From positions 1 to 20,391 of the forward strand of contig URIJ01000013.1 in assembly GCA_900547835.1 (NCBI GenBank): a DNA stretch of 20,391 nucleotides, given 5' to 3'. The position numbers were made by a program, and so were the translations under genes. Every line of letters starts with the position of its first letter. Position 1 is the stretch's first letter. Below, one piece after another: positions 6,084 to 13,169 of the stretch. Under the pieces are notes generated by a model. The model searched no databases, had not been told where the DNA came from, and saw only the letters and a program-made list of their open reading frames with translations. This DNA comes from an uncultured Collinsella sp. (lineage in GTDB: Bacteria > Actinomycetota > Coriobacteriia > Coriobacteriales > Coriobacteriaceae).

Positions 6084-6999
6084 CTGCCTCATCCCCCTTC
6101 GTGTAGGAGCTGCGGAGCTTATAGCGCTCCCAAACCACGGGTACGCACAGGGCCACAGCGACAATTACGGCGGAAAGCAGCTTCATGTCGTTGGCGTCCA
6201 TGCCCAACTGCAGCACGATGGCGCGGATAAGGAAGTACACCACGGAGCCAAAGACGGCGGAGGCAAGACGGACGCTAAACTGCGTGAGGCCGCCGGGCAG
6301 CAGACGGCCGAGCACCTCACCGATAACAATGGCGGCAAGACCGATAACGATGGCGCCGGTGCCCATGCCAATGTCGGCATACTTCTGGCTCTGGCAGATG
6401 AGCGCACCCGAAAGGCCAATGAGGGCGTTGGAGAGCACGAGGGCGATCATTTTGGTGGTGTTGGTGTTAACGCCCAGGGCGCGGATCATGTACTCGTTGT
6501 TGCCGGTGGCACGCAGCGCCGAGCCGATCTCGGTGCCAAAGAACCAATACAGGATGGCAACGATAGCCACGGCGAGCAGGATGCCCAAGATGATGGCAAC
6601 GGTGGACTGCGGCAGACCGGTCATATTGCTGACGGCGGAGAACACGGTGCCCTTGGCAAGAATGGGCGTATTGGACTTGCCCATGATGCGCAGGTTGATG
6701 GACCACAGGCTGATCTGGGTGAGGATTCCGGCGAGGATCGCGGGAATCTCGAAGACGGTGGTCAAAATGCCCGTGACGGCGCCCGCGATGGCGCCGGCGC
6801 ACATACCGGCCAGCACGGCGAACAGCGGGTCGACGTTGTTATTGACGATGAGCACAGCGCAGACGCAGCCGCCGAGGGCAAAGCTGCCGTCGCAGGTCAT
6901 ATCGGGGATGTCGAGCAGGCGGAACGTGATAAACACGCCAAGCACCATAATGCCCCAGAGGACGCCCTGCGAAACGGCGCCCTGCAATGCAATGAGCAT
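6076..6999 (-). CDS. ABC transporter permease (TrpX-type cassette)
   Basis: A 307-residue integral membrane permease of the LivH-like/COG4120 type. It is hydrophobic throughout, with about eight to nine predicted helices. The opening helix (GVLWGIMVLGVFITFRLLDI) and the following DMTCDGSFALGG are typical of permeases that work with ABC_sub_bind lipoproteins. The start is the ATG at 6999, with AGGAGG 8 nt upstream; another ATG six bases earlier is in a different frame. It overlaps the ATPase gene and follows the binding protein gene after a 203-nt gap that holds a GC-rich hairpin. Known relatives include TrpXYZ of streptococci, linked to tryptophan uptake; substrate here is inferred from the binding protein family. 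Confidence 0.9.
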   Translation of the reverse strand: MLIALQGAVSQGVLWGIMVLGVFITFRLLDIPDMTCDGSFALGGCVCAVLIVNNNVDPLFAVLAGMCAGAIAGAVTGILTTVFEIPAILAGILTQISLWSINLRIMGKSNTPILAKGTVFSAVSNMTGLPQSTVAIILGILLAVAIVAILYWFFGTEIGSALRATGNNEYMIRALGVNTNTTKMIALVLSNALIGLSGALICQSQKYADIGMGTGAIVIGLAAIVIGEVLGRLLPGGLTQFSVRLASAVFGSVVYFLIRAIVLQLGMDANDMKLLSAVIVAVALCVPVVWERYKLRSSYTKGDEADA

Positions 7000-7103
7000 G
7001 CTTCATACCTCCTAGGATAGGGTGGACACGTGAGTCACCATGATAGCGGTAACAATGCATAAAAGAGCTGCGGCCGGATGTTTTGACTCATCCGAAACAA
7101 GCA

Positions 7104-7132
7104 GGGCGGACGCCGGTCTACAGCGCCCGCCC
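7104..7132 (-). terminator. GC-rich hairpin between binding protein and permease genes
   Basis: GGGCGGACGC (7104-7113) and GCGCCCGCCC (7123-7132) give a 10-bp stem with one G-U pair. On the minus strand it is followed by TGCTTGTTTCGG, a weak T-run. Such hairpins after binding-protein genes commonly reduce read-through or protect the upstream mRNA. The rest of the gap (7000-7202) shows no gene. Confidence 0.5.
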
Positions 7133-7202
7133 CTGTGGCTCAGATATTGAATAACGCGGCTAAAGCGCGAGCACGGGCTCTAGACGCATGCCGCGTATGG
7201 CA

Positions 7203-8183
7203 TTACGCGTCCAGGGCGGAAAGGTCGATGCCCAGGGCCTCGGCCATTTCGTCGTTCTTGACGACGACCAGGTCCTTGCTCGAGAGGTGCTTGATCGGCA
7301 TATCCTCGGGCTTGGCCTCGCCCTTCAGGATCTTAACGGCCATCTCGCCCGCGGCGTAGCCCAGGTCCTTATAGTTGATGGAGAGGGTGAACAGGCCGCC
7401 GGCCATGCACATACCCTCCTCGCCAGTCACGAAGGGAAGCTTATTTTCCTTGCAGATCTGGCCGACCTGCGAGGCACCCGCGGCGATGGTGTTGTCGGTG
7501 GGGGAGTACAGCGCGTCGACCTTGCCCACGGCAGACTCGACGACGGACTGAATCTCGTTGGAGCTCGAGACGGTGAAGTCAGTGTACTCGAGGCCCAGCT
7601 TGTCGAGCTCCTTCTTGGCGGCCTTGATCTGGACGTCGGAGTTGGACTCGGCGGTGCAGTAGAGCAGGCCGACCTTTTTAACGTCGGGCAGGACCTTCTG
7701 CATCATCTTGAGCTGCTCGGCGACCGGGGTGAGGTCGGAAGCGCCCGTGACGTTGGTGCCGGGCTTGTCGTTGTCCTGGACCAGGCCGGAGGCGGCGTAG
7801 TCGGTGATGGCACAGCCCACGATGGGGATATCGGCCGTGGCGCCGGCGGCAGCCTGCGCGGCGGGCGTGGCGATGGCATAAATCAGGCTGACGTTGTCGC
7901 CCACAAACTTGTCGGCAATGGACTTACACGTGGACTGGTCGTTCTGGGCGTTCTTCTGGTCGATCTTGACCTTAAGGCCGCTCTCCTTGATGGCCTTGAC
8001 AAAGCCATCGTTGGCGGCGTCGAGTGCGGAGTGCTCGGTGAGCTGCAGAACGCCGATGGTGTAGTCGGAACCGGCGGCAGCGGAGCCGGAACCAGAGTTG
8101 CCGCCGCATCCGGCGAGCGGGGCGAGCGCGAGCAGGCCGGCGGAGACCAGAAGGCTCCTGCGGCTGATGGTGATGTCCTTCAT
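7203..8183 (-). CDS. ABC transporter substrate-binding lipoprotein, TrpX-like
   Basis: A 326-residue binding protein of the ABC_sub_bind (COG2984) family. The N terminus has a twin-arginine motif (ISRRSLLV, 6-13), a hydrophobic stretch and a lipobox LAGC (23-26), so it is probably exported folded by Tat and anchored by Cys26. A Gly/Ser/Ala linker follows. The mature domain starts YTIGVLQLTEHSALDAANDG, typical of the family, and continues with IYAIATPAAQAAA, VGCAITD, KKVGLLYC and ALYSPTDNTIA. Start: ATG at 8183, chosen because it gives a complete Tat/lipoprotein leader; upstream in-frame codons (to 8231) overlap the leader region. It heads the three-gene operon, with promoter and inverted repeat just upstream. 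Relatives bind tryptophan or other aromatic amino acids; others in the family bind different ligands, so substrate is tentative. Confidence 0.9.
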   Translation of the reverse strand: MKDITISRRSLLVSAGLLALAPLAGCGGNSGSGSAAAGSDYTIGVLQLTEHSALDAANDGFVKAIKESGLKVKIDQKNAQNDQSTCKSIADKFVGDNVSLIYAIATPAAQAAAGATADIPIVGCAITDYAASGLVQDNDKPGTNVTGASDLTPVAEQLKMMQKVLPDVKKVGLLYCTAESNSDVQIKAAKKELDKLGLEYTDFTVSSSNEIQSVVESAVGKVDALYSPTDNTIAAGASQVGQICKENKLPFVTGEEGMCMAGGLFTLSINYKDLGYAAGEMAVKILKGEAKPEDMPIKHLSSKDLVVVKNDEMAEALGIDLSALDA

Positions 8184-8215
8184 ATCATTACCCCCAGTAT
8201 AAAAATGGCTGGAAA

Positions 8216-8241
8216 CACTGCACTGGGACAAAGTGCAAGTG
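8216..8241. promoter_or_regulatory. Inverted repeat just downstream of the binding-protein promoter
   Basis: CACTGCACT (8216-8224) and AGTGCAAGTG (8232-8241) form an almost perfect inverted repeat with a 7-nt centre; one extra base interrupts the right arm. It covers the expected transcription start of the ABC operon, so it could be a repressor site or a 5' hairpin. Confidence 0.45.
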
Positions 8242-8246
8242 GAACT

Positions 8247-8274
8247 ATAGTAGCGCTGATGTCCATTTTTACAA
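8247..8274 (-). promoter_or_regulatory. Promoter of the TrpX-like ABC operon
   Basis: On the minus strand TTGTAA (8274-8269) is separated by 16 bp from TACTAT (8252-8247); CTATAG two bases further is an alternative -10. It gives a leader of about 55 nt before the ATG at 8183. No T-box or riboswitch consensus was seen in that leader. Confidence 0.5.
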
Positions 8275-8343
8275 CAGCCTGGCGGGTTTTTTAATACAGA
8301 ATCGGATGGGCGGTACGGGTAGTCGAATGGGCGGCGGAGGGTC

Positions 8344-9129
8344 TTATGCGGCGGAGGAGGCGTCGTCCTCGTCCAGGGCGGCGAAGAGCTTCTTGCCGTC
8401 GAGGAGACGTGTGGTGACGTTTCTCATTCGGCCAATCTCTACGGTACGCAACGTGTCATCGGCGCCTCGGGCGTCATAGACCGTTCCCAGCAAATACGAG
8501 ATGCCGTCTCGTTGCTTGATGGCAAAGGGCCGGAGTGTCATCCGTGCCACTTCGACCTCTCCGCGTGCCGTGACACTCGAAATATCAAAACTCACCGTGG
8601 TTCCGTGGTCGATGGCCTGCTCGACGAGCTCGCACGTGTCGATACGCTTGATGGGCGTGCGTGTTGCCTTGGTAGCCTTGCTGCCTGCGCTCGGAACGGG
8701 TTCGGGTGTATCGAGGTAGCCGCGAACGTCGGCACTCGCCATGGCAACTAAGTGCTGCGCCATGCTCTTGCGGATAGCGATAGGCGTGGAGCGGTTGCGC
8801 ATGACCATACCGTGGAGCCGGATGATCTCTTCATCGGTGAGCGGACGGGTAAGAAGTTTGTAGCCCACGCCGCGTTTGTACTCAATTTCGTATCCGGCAT
8901 GGCGAAGCGCGGAGATGGCGGTGTAGATGCTGCGCCGCGCCGCCGAGATGGGCATGCGGGCGGGGTCGTCGGGATGGGCGAGGCGCCGGATCAACTCATC
9001 GGAAAGCATGGCCTTGTCCTCGCCAGTGTTTTCGCTTAATAGTTGCAGGATGCGAACGGCGCGATAGGCTGCCATCGAGGCGGCGCCTCTAGTCGTGGTG
9101 TCGTAGGTTTCAACAGCGGCTTCGGTCAT
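8344..9129 (-). CDS. WYL-domain helix-turn-helix transcriptional regulator
   Basis: A 261-residue regulator. Residues about 20-93 form a winged helix unit (AAYRAVRILQLLSENT, then SAARRSIYTAISALRHAGYE and YKRGVGYKL). The C-terminal half fits a WYL ligand-sensing domain: TVSFDISSV, VARMTLRPFAIKQRDGISYL, LGTVYDARG and RTVEIGRMRNVTT. The W-Y-L triplet itself is degenerate. Start: ATG at 9129 with AAGGA about 10 nt upstream; a GTG at 9138 is possible but sits too close to that site. It is followed 160 nt later by the ABC operon on the same strand and has a long upstream region full of symmetric sequence. It may regulate itself or the ABC operon; target and ligand are unknown. The N-terminal 20 residues and the tail (DEDDASSAA) are low complexity. 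Confidence 0.82.
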   Translation of the reverse strand: MTEAAVETYDTTTRGAASMAAYRAVRILQLLSENTGEDKAMLSDELIRRLAHPDDPARMPISAARRSIYTAISALRHAGYEIEYKRGVGYKLLTRPLTDEEIIRLHGMVMRNRSTPIAIRKSMAQHLVAMASADVRGYLDTPEPVPSAGSKATKATRTPIKRIDTCELVEQAIDHGTTVSFDISSVTARGEVEVARMTLRPFAIKQRDGISYLLGTVYDARGADDTLRTVEIGRMRNVTTRLLDGKKLFAALDEDDASSAA

Positions 9130-9199
9130 GGTGCCCACGTCCTTTCCGTTTTGGGTGGCGACGGTATGGAGCCTAGGACGTGGGGCTTTCCCAGGGGCG

Positions 9200-9309
9200 C
9201 AGAGCGCTCTGGGCGGTCGGTAGTCGTCGGCAAACGGCGGGTCGAGTTTTCAACAGCCCTGCTCAACTGACCAAAAACTTGCCAAAAGCTTGACGGATGC
9301 TGTTGAAAA
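9200..9309. promoter_or_regulatory. Symmetric and tandem sequence block upstream of the WYL regulator gene
   Basis: Three structures lie in this gap. CAGAGCGCTCTG (9200-9211) is a perfect 12-bp palindrome. CCAAAAACTTG (9271-9281) and CCAAAAGCTTG (9282-9292) are head-to-tail 11-bp repeats with one mismatch. TTTTCAACAGC (9247-9257) and GCTGTTGAAAA (9299-9309) are perfect inverted copies flanking the tandem repeat. The spacing of one helical turn suggests protein binding. No clear -10/-35 pair was found. Confidence 0.5.
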
Positions 9310-9342
9310 AAAGCGTCTCTCGACCGATGTCGAGAGACGCTT
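9305..9342 (-). terminator. Intrinsic terminator of asnS
   Basis: AAGCGTCTCTCGAC (9311-9324) and its exact complement (9329-9342) form a 14-bp stem with a 4-nt loop. On the minus strand a run of T follows (9306-9312). It lies 47 nt after the asnS stop codon. Confidence 0.92.
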
Positions 9343-9388
9343 GTGCGATGAGCGTTGGCGTGTGGCGACGCGAGCTAGCGTCCGACGA

Positions 9389-10792
9389 TTAGAAGTCGGC
9401 GTTGCCCACGGTGCGCGGGTGCGGCAGGACGTCGCGGATGTTGCCCACGCCGGTCAGATACATGACCAAGCGCTCGAAGCCCAGACCGTAGCCGGCGTGC
9501 TTGCAGGAACCGTAGCGGCGCAGGTCAAGGTAGTACTTGTACTGCTCGGGATTCATGCCCAGGTCCTTGATGCGGGCCTCGAGCAGATCCAGGCGCTCCT
9601 CGCGCTGGGAGCCGCCGATAATCTCGCCGATACCCGGCACCAGGCAGTCGGCGGCGGCGACGGTCTTGCCGTCCTCGTTCATGCGCATGTAGAATGCCTT
9701 GATCTCGGCCGGGTAGTCGGTTACGAAGGTCGGGCGCTTAAAGTGCTCCTCGGTCAGGAAGCGTTCGTGCTCGGTTTGCAGGTCGATGCCCCAGCTCACG
9801 GGATAGTCAAACTTGTGACCGGCGGCGACGGCCTGCTCCAGGATTTCGACGGCCTCGGTATAGGTGACGCGGGCAAAGTCGGAGTTTGCCACGTGGTCCA
9901 GACGCTCGAGCAGACCCTTGTCCACAAACTTGTTGAGCATATTGAGCTCGTCGGGGCAGGTGGCCATAACGTCCTTAAGGACGTACTTGAGCATGGCCTC
10001 GGCGTTATCCATGTAGTCGTTAAGGTCGGCAAAGGCCATCTCGGGCTCGATCATCCAAAACTCGGCGGCGTGGCGCGTGGTGTTGGAGTTTTCGGCGCGG
10101 AAGGTGGGGCCAAAGGTGTACACGTCGCCAAAGGCCATGGCAAAGTTCTCGGCATTGAGCTGGCCGGACACGGTGAGGCTTGCATGCTTGCCAAAGAAGT
10201 CCTGGCTCCAGTCGACCTCGCCGGACTCGGTGAGGGGCGGATTTTTGGGGTCGAGCGTGGTCACGCGGAACATCTCGCCGGCGCCCTCGCAGTCACTCGT
10301 GGTGATGATGGGGGTGTTGACGTAGACAAAGCCCTGCTCCTGGAAGAAGCGGTGGATGGCGGCAGCCGCGACAGAGCGGATGCGGAACACGGCGCGGAAC
10401 AGGTTGGTGCGCGGGCGCAGGTGCTGCTGGGTGCGCAGGAACTCGACGGTTGCGCGCTTCTTCTGCAGCGGGTAATCCGGGGCGCTCGTGCCCTCGACCT
10501 CGATGGAGGTGGCAGAAAGCTCGAAAGGCTGGGGCGCATCGGGGGTCAGCTTGACGGTGCCGGTGCAAATGAGTGCGGCCGAGACGTTTTGATGGGCGAT
10601 CTCGTCGTAGTTGTCGAGTGCCTCGCGGTTCATGACGACCTGCAGGTCGCGGAAGCAGCTGCCGTCGTTGAGCGTAACAAAGCCAAAGTTCTTCATGTCG
10701 CGGACGGACTTGACCCAGCCGGCGACGGTGACGGTCTGGCCGCCGAGCGACTCGGCATCGGCATAGAGCTGCGCGATTTTGGTGCGGTTCAC
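9389..10792 (-). CDS. asnS: Asparaginyl-tRNA synthetase
   Basis: A 467-residue class IIb aminoacyl-tRNA synthetase that charges tRNA-Asn with asparagine in the cytoplasm. The N-terminal OB-fold anticodon-binding domain covers about 15-110 (VTVAGWVKSVRDMKNFGFVT, LNDGS). Catalytic motifs are motif 2 FRAENSNTTRHAAEFWMIEP and motif 3 GYGLGFERLVMYLTG, and the end IRDVLPHPRTVGNADF is diagnostic for AsnS rather than AspRS. I chose the GTG at 10792 because GGGAGG lies 4-5 nt upstream and MNRTKIAQLY is the normal AsnS opening; an ATG at 10828 would add 12 residues without a ribosome site. It is a single-gene unit with its own strong terminator. A TAGAAT at about 10837-10842 (minus) may be its -10. Confidence 0.97.
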   Translation of the reverse strand: MNRTKIAQLYADAESLGGQTVTVAGWVKSVRDMKNFGFVTLNDGSCFRDLQVVMNREALDNYDEIAHQNVSAALICTGTVKLTPDAPQPFELSATSIEVEGTSAPDYPLQKKRATVEFLRTQQHLRPRTNLFRAVFRIRSVAAAAIHRFFQEQGFVYVNTPIITTSDCEGAGEMFRVTTLDPKNPPLTESGEVDWSQDFFGKHASLTVSGQLNAENFAMAFGDVYTFGPTFRAENSNTTRHAAEFWMIEPEMAFADLNDYMDNAEAMLKYVLKDVMATCPDELNMLNKFVDKGLLERLDHVANSDFARVTYTEAVEILEQAVAAGHKFDYPVSWGIDLQTEHERFLTEEHFKRPTFVTDYPAEIKAFYMRMNEDGKTVAAADCLVPGIGEIIGGSQREERLDLLEARIKDLGMNPEQYKYYLDLRRYGSCKHAGYGLGFERLVMYLTGVGNIRDVLPHPRTVGNADF

Positions 10793-10900
10793 GTATCCTC
10801 CCATAACGGTTGAATGATAGTTATCCATACAGTTCGATATTCTAGCAGCTCGACTCATTTGAGCTATACAGATAAAGCATTGGCGGGATGGTTTTTCAAA

Positions 10901-10936
10901 CGAAAAGCGCCCGCGGCCAAATGGTCGCGGGCGCTT
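10901..10936 (-). terminator. Intrinsic terminator of the EIIA-Glc gene
   Basis: AAGCGCCCGCG (10905-10915) and CGCGGGCGCTT (10926-10936) form an 11-bp GC-rich stem; CC/GG pairs extend it inward. On the minus strand it is followed by TTTTCGTTTG. It lies 38 nt after the EIIA stop codon. Confidence 0.9.
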
Positions 10937-10973
10937 GACGAGGTGCCTTTTGGCTGTGTGGCGCGGGGCCTGG

Positions 10974-11537
10974 CTACTTGGTCTTGGCTACCAGCAGCGG
11001 GTCGCCCAGCTTGACGAGCGGGTTGCCGCCGATAAGCGTGCCGGACTCGCCGACATGGTCGATGCTCTTAAGACGATCGAGCTCGGAGACGATGACGGTC
11101 ACGATGTCCTCGTGACCAGCGGCCTTAATGGCCTCGCGGTCGAAGCTGATGAGCGGCTGGCCTGCCTTGACCACATCGCCCATCTCGACAAAGCGGGCAA
11201 AACCTTTGCCGTTCATTTCCACGGTGCCCAGGCCAACATGGATGAACACGCGAAGACCGTCCTCGGTGATCATGCCGATGGAGTGGTTGGTGACGGTGGT
11301 GGCGCCGATGCGGCCGTTGGCGGGCGCATAGATGGTGCCGGTAATGGGCTCGATGCCGTAGCCCTGACCGAGCATACCCGAGGCGATGGTCTCATCGGGA
11401 ACCTCATCGAGGTTGACGAGCACGCCGTTGACGGGGGCGTAGATGACGCCTTCGCGGGTGGCGAAGCTTGCTGCGGGCGGAACGGATGCCTCGCCCGTCG
11501 AGGTGAAGGTGGACTTAAGCGAATCGAGCAGACCCAT
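10974..11537 (-). CDS. PTS glucose-type EIIA component (EIIA-Glc)
   Basis: A 187-residue stand-alone EIIA of the glucose/sucrose family. It takes phosphate from HPr and passes it to an EIIB domain, and in many bacteria also signals sugar status. Residues 31-155 hold the fold: VIYAPVNGVLVNLDEVPDE, GTIYAPANGRI, TNHSIGM with His85, and FIHVGLGTVEMNG with His100 as the phosphorylated residue. The first 28 residues (low complexity, Ser/Thr/Ala) may be a linker left from an ancestral fusion to an EIIC-EIIB protein. Start: ATG at 11537 with GGAGG 5 nt upstream. No EIIB/EIIC gene adjoins it, so it must serve a permease encoded elsewhere. A palindromic site at 11584-11596 lies in its upstream region. 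Confidence 0.92.
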   Translation of the reverse strand: MGLLDSLKSTFTSTGEASVPPAASFATREGVIYAPVNGVLVNLDEVPDETIASGMLGQGYGIEPITGTIYAPANGRIGATTVTNHSIGMITEDGLRVFIHVGLGTVEMNGKGFARFVEMGDVVKAGQPLISFDREAIKAAGHEDIVTVIVSELDRLKSIDHVGESGTLIGGNPLVKLGDPLLVAKTK

Positions 11538-11583
11538 AGTTGCCTCCAACTTAAATAGGCGCATATCGCGCGTTTGGTTTGCC

Positions 11584-11596
11584 GGAAACGTTTCAC
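11584..11596. promoter_or_regulatory. Cre/LacI-type operator candidate
   Basis: GGAAACGTTTCAC contains the perfect 10-bp palindrome GAAACGTTTC (11585-11594) and fits the catabolite-responsive (cre) pattern with its central CG. It lies 47 bp upstream of the EIIA-Glc start and 190 bp upstream of the divergent hydrolase gene, so it could control either. A TTGACC at about 11611-11616 (minus) could be a -35 but its -10 is poor. Confidence 0.5.
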
Positions 11597-11733
11597 ATGT
11601 GTTTCGCGGCTTGGTCAACGCCCCTATTCTACGCTGCTCAACGATACCTCTGAACTGGGATTATGTGATATATCAGTTGAAGGGAAACTTATTGCCGGAG
11701 TGTTTCTGCGCCACGGGTTCAAGTGGGGTACGC

Positions 11734-11761
11734 TTGAAGGCGAAAAACAAGGGCGCATAAT
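11734..11761 (+). promoter_or_regulatory. Promoter candidate of the hydrolase gene
   Basis: TTGAAG (11734-11739) and CATAAT (11756-11761) are separated by 16 bp, and the ATG follows 20 nt later. GCGCA and TGCGC flank the -10 as a small inverted repeat (11753-11767). The remaining 11597-11733 holds no recognisable gene. Confidence 0.4.
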
Positions 11762-11780
11762 TTGCGCGAAGGGAGCACAT

Positions 11781-12680
11781 ATGATTGTCGAGAACCATGC
11801 GCTGTGGGGCGAGGAGCCGACCGAGGATTATCCGGCGACGTTTACGTATTTGGGTGCCGAGCCGTTGCCCGATAAACCGAATGGCCGCCGCCCCGCGGTG
11901 ATTATCTGTGGCGGAGGTGCGTTTACGCATATCGCTCCGCATGAGCAGGATCCCGTGGCGTTTGCGTTTTTGGATCACGGTTACCAGGCCTTTGTGCTCA
12001 ACTATGTCACGAGTTCTACGGGTGACGTGAGCTTTCCGCACCCCCAGGCAGATCTTGCCAAGATGGTCGCCACGGTGCGCGCCAACGCCGACGAGTGGCA
12101 TGTCGATCCTAAGCGCGTGTGCGTCGTGGGCTTTTCTGCTGGCGGCATGATTTGCGCCTCGCTGGCAACACAGTGGAAGACCGGCCCCTTTGCGGCACTT
12201 GGCGGGGCGCGTCCGGACGACATTCGTCCCGATGCCGTGGTGCTGGGCTATCCATTGCTCGACTTTGCCTATGTGCGCGACATGCAGACGCGCGATCCGC
12301 GCATTGACTTGCGTGTGCCCAAGACGGGCGGCAAGACGGGGCGCGATTTGCTCAACGACTACCTGTCGATGGTGACGGGCGGCGAGGCAACTGACGAGCA
12401 TCTGGCCGACATCTGCCCCACCACGCATGTTTCGCGTCAGATGCCACCGACCTTTGTGTGGGGCGTGTCCGACGACAAGACGGCGCCGATCGCGCAGGTC
12501 TACCCGTTTGCGCAGCGCATGGCCGAGGAGGGCGTCGCTTGCGAGATGCACGTCTTTGACCAAGGTGGTCACGGGCTTTCGCTCGGCAACGCCAACACCG
12601 CGGTCGATAACGAGGACAAGCAGGTGGCGGTCCGTCCTTGGATCCGCCTGGCCTTCCGTTTCCTGGAGCGCCATATGTAA
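11781..12680 (+). CDS. Alpha/beta hydrolase, BD-FAE/acetyl-xylan-esterase-like
   Basis: A 299-residue cytoplasmic serine hydrolase of the alpha/beta fold. The oxyanion-hole loop is ICGGGAF (42-48), the nucleophile elbow is GFSAGG (117-122, Ser119), and the catalytic histidine is probably in QGGHGLSL near residue 272; the acid is likely the aspartate in WGVSDDKTA. HPQADLAKMVATVRANADEW then HVDPKRVCVVGFSAGG is the layout of esterases acting on acylated sugars (Aes/BD-FAE group). There is no signal peptide, so substrates are imported or intracellular. Start: ATG with GGGAG 6 nt upstream. A small gene follows after 47 nt and may be co-transcribed. Exact substrate cannot be told; deacetylation of sugar or xylan oligomers is a reasonable guess. 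Confidence 0.88.
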   Translation: MIVENHALWGEEPTEDYPATFTYLGAEPLPDKPNGRRPAVIICGGGAFTHIAPHEQDPVAFAFLDHGYQAFVLNYVTSSTGDVSFPHPQADLAKMVATVRANADEWHVDPKRVCVVGFSAGGMICASLATQWKTGPFAALGGARPDDIRPDAVVLGYPLLDFAYVRDMQTRDPRIDLRVPKTGGKTGRDLLNDYLSMVTGGEATDEHLADICPTTHVSRQMPPTFVWGVSDDKTAPIAQVYPFAQRMAEEGVACEMHVFDQGGHGLSLGNANTAVDNEDKQVAVRPWIRLAFRFLERHM

Positions 12681-12727
12681 AAGTAGACTACTTGCCCGTT
12701 TCAAAAAGTCTGCTTAGAGGAGGAGCC

Positions 12728-13048
12728 ATGCTTGAGGGTACGTATGTGGTTTCGGCCCAGACGCTGGTGGGGAGTAAACGCGGCGAGGTGACGTTTTCAC
12801 ATGGGGTGAACGGCGTGCTCAGGGCAGTACTAAACGTCAGGGGTCTCAATATCGCTCTCTCGAGTGCCCGCGCTGAGGGCGATTTCTTTGAGCTCTCGGG
12901 TACTATCTCCCACGTCTTGATGGGCAAGGCGCCCTTTACATGCACGGGGTCAGTCGAGGGTGATCGACTCACTGCTACCGCGCGGTCGGGTTCCGTTTCG
13001 ATCTCGCTGAGCGGTATGCGCAAAGAGCTTTCGGGGCGCACCGCATAA
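12728..13048 (+). CDS. Small protein of unknown function, predicted beta-rich
   Basis: A 106-residue protein that I do not recognise. It has no signal peptide, membrane helix or cysteine cluster (one Cys). The sequence alternates polar and hydrophobic residues in short strands: GTYVVSAQTLVGSKRGEVTF, GVLRAVLNVRGLNIALSSAR, FFELSGTISHV, FTCTGSVEGDRLTATARSGS and VSISLSGMRKEL. This suggests a small beta-barrel or lipocalin-like fold that binds a ligand, similar in feel to short beta-repeat proteins of other Coriobacteriia. Start: ATG with GAGGAGG 4 nt upstream, a strong site. It follows the hydrolase gene by 47 nt with no terminator between, so the two may form an operon. The reading frame is real by ribosome site, codon use and position; function is open. 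Confidence 0.75.
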   Translation: MLEGTYVVSAQTLVGSKRGEVTFSHGVNGVLRAVLNVRGLNIALSSARAEGDFFELSGTISHVLMGKAPFTCTGSVEGDRLTATARSGSVSISLSGMRKELSGRTA

Positions 13049-13121
13049 AGTTTGCGCAGGTAAACATCGGTATTTGACTTTATAAAATAGTTCAGAGCGC
13101 TATCATTTGTCGTTACGAGTT

Positions 13122-13146
13122 GGTTAGCCCCGGTAAACGGTTAACC
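13122..13146. promoter_or_regulatory. Inverted repeat upstream of feoAB, possible metalloregulator site
   Basis: GGTTAGCC (13122-13129) and GGTTAACC (13139-13146) form an inverted repeat with one mismatch and a 9-nt centre, 24 bp before the GTG start. The TTAGCC/GGTTAACC character recalls DtxR/IdeR-type operators. TTGACT at 13074-13079 could be a -35, but no -10 sits at a normal distance (TATCAT is 21 bp away). Confidence 0.35.
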
Positions 13147-13169
13147 GCGTCTAACGAAAGGATGAGCGC

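Noticed and set aside
5190..6230. Plus-strand open frames across the ABC ATPase and permease genes
   Set aside because: They start inside a palindromic repeat and are antisense to genes with intact catalytic motifs.
8184..8246. T-box or tryptophan-sensing riboswitch in the leader of the TrpX-like operon
   Set aside because: The leader is only about 55-60 nt and has no T-box sequence or specifier structure; only a short inverted repeat is present.
9290..10813. A 507-codon open frame on the plus strand across asnS
   Set aside because: It is antisense to a textbook AsnS and begins inside that gene's terminator; the translation has no recognisable domain.
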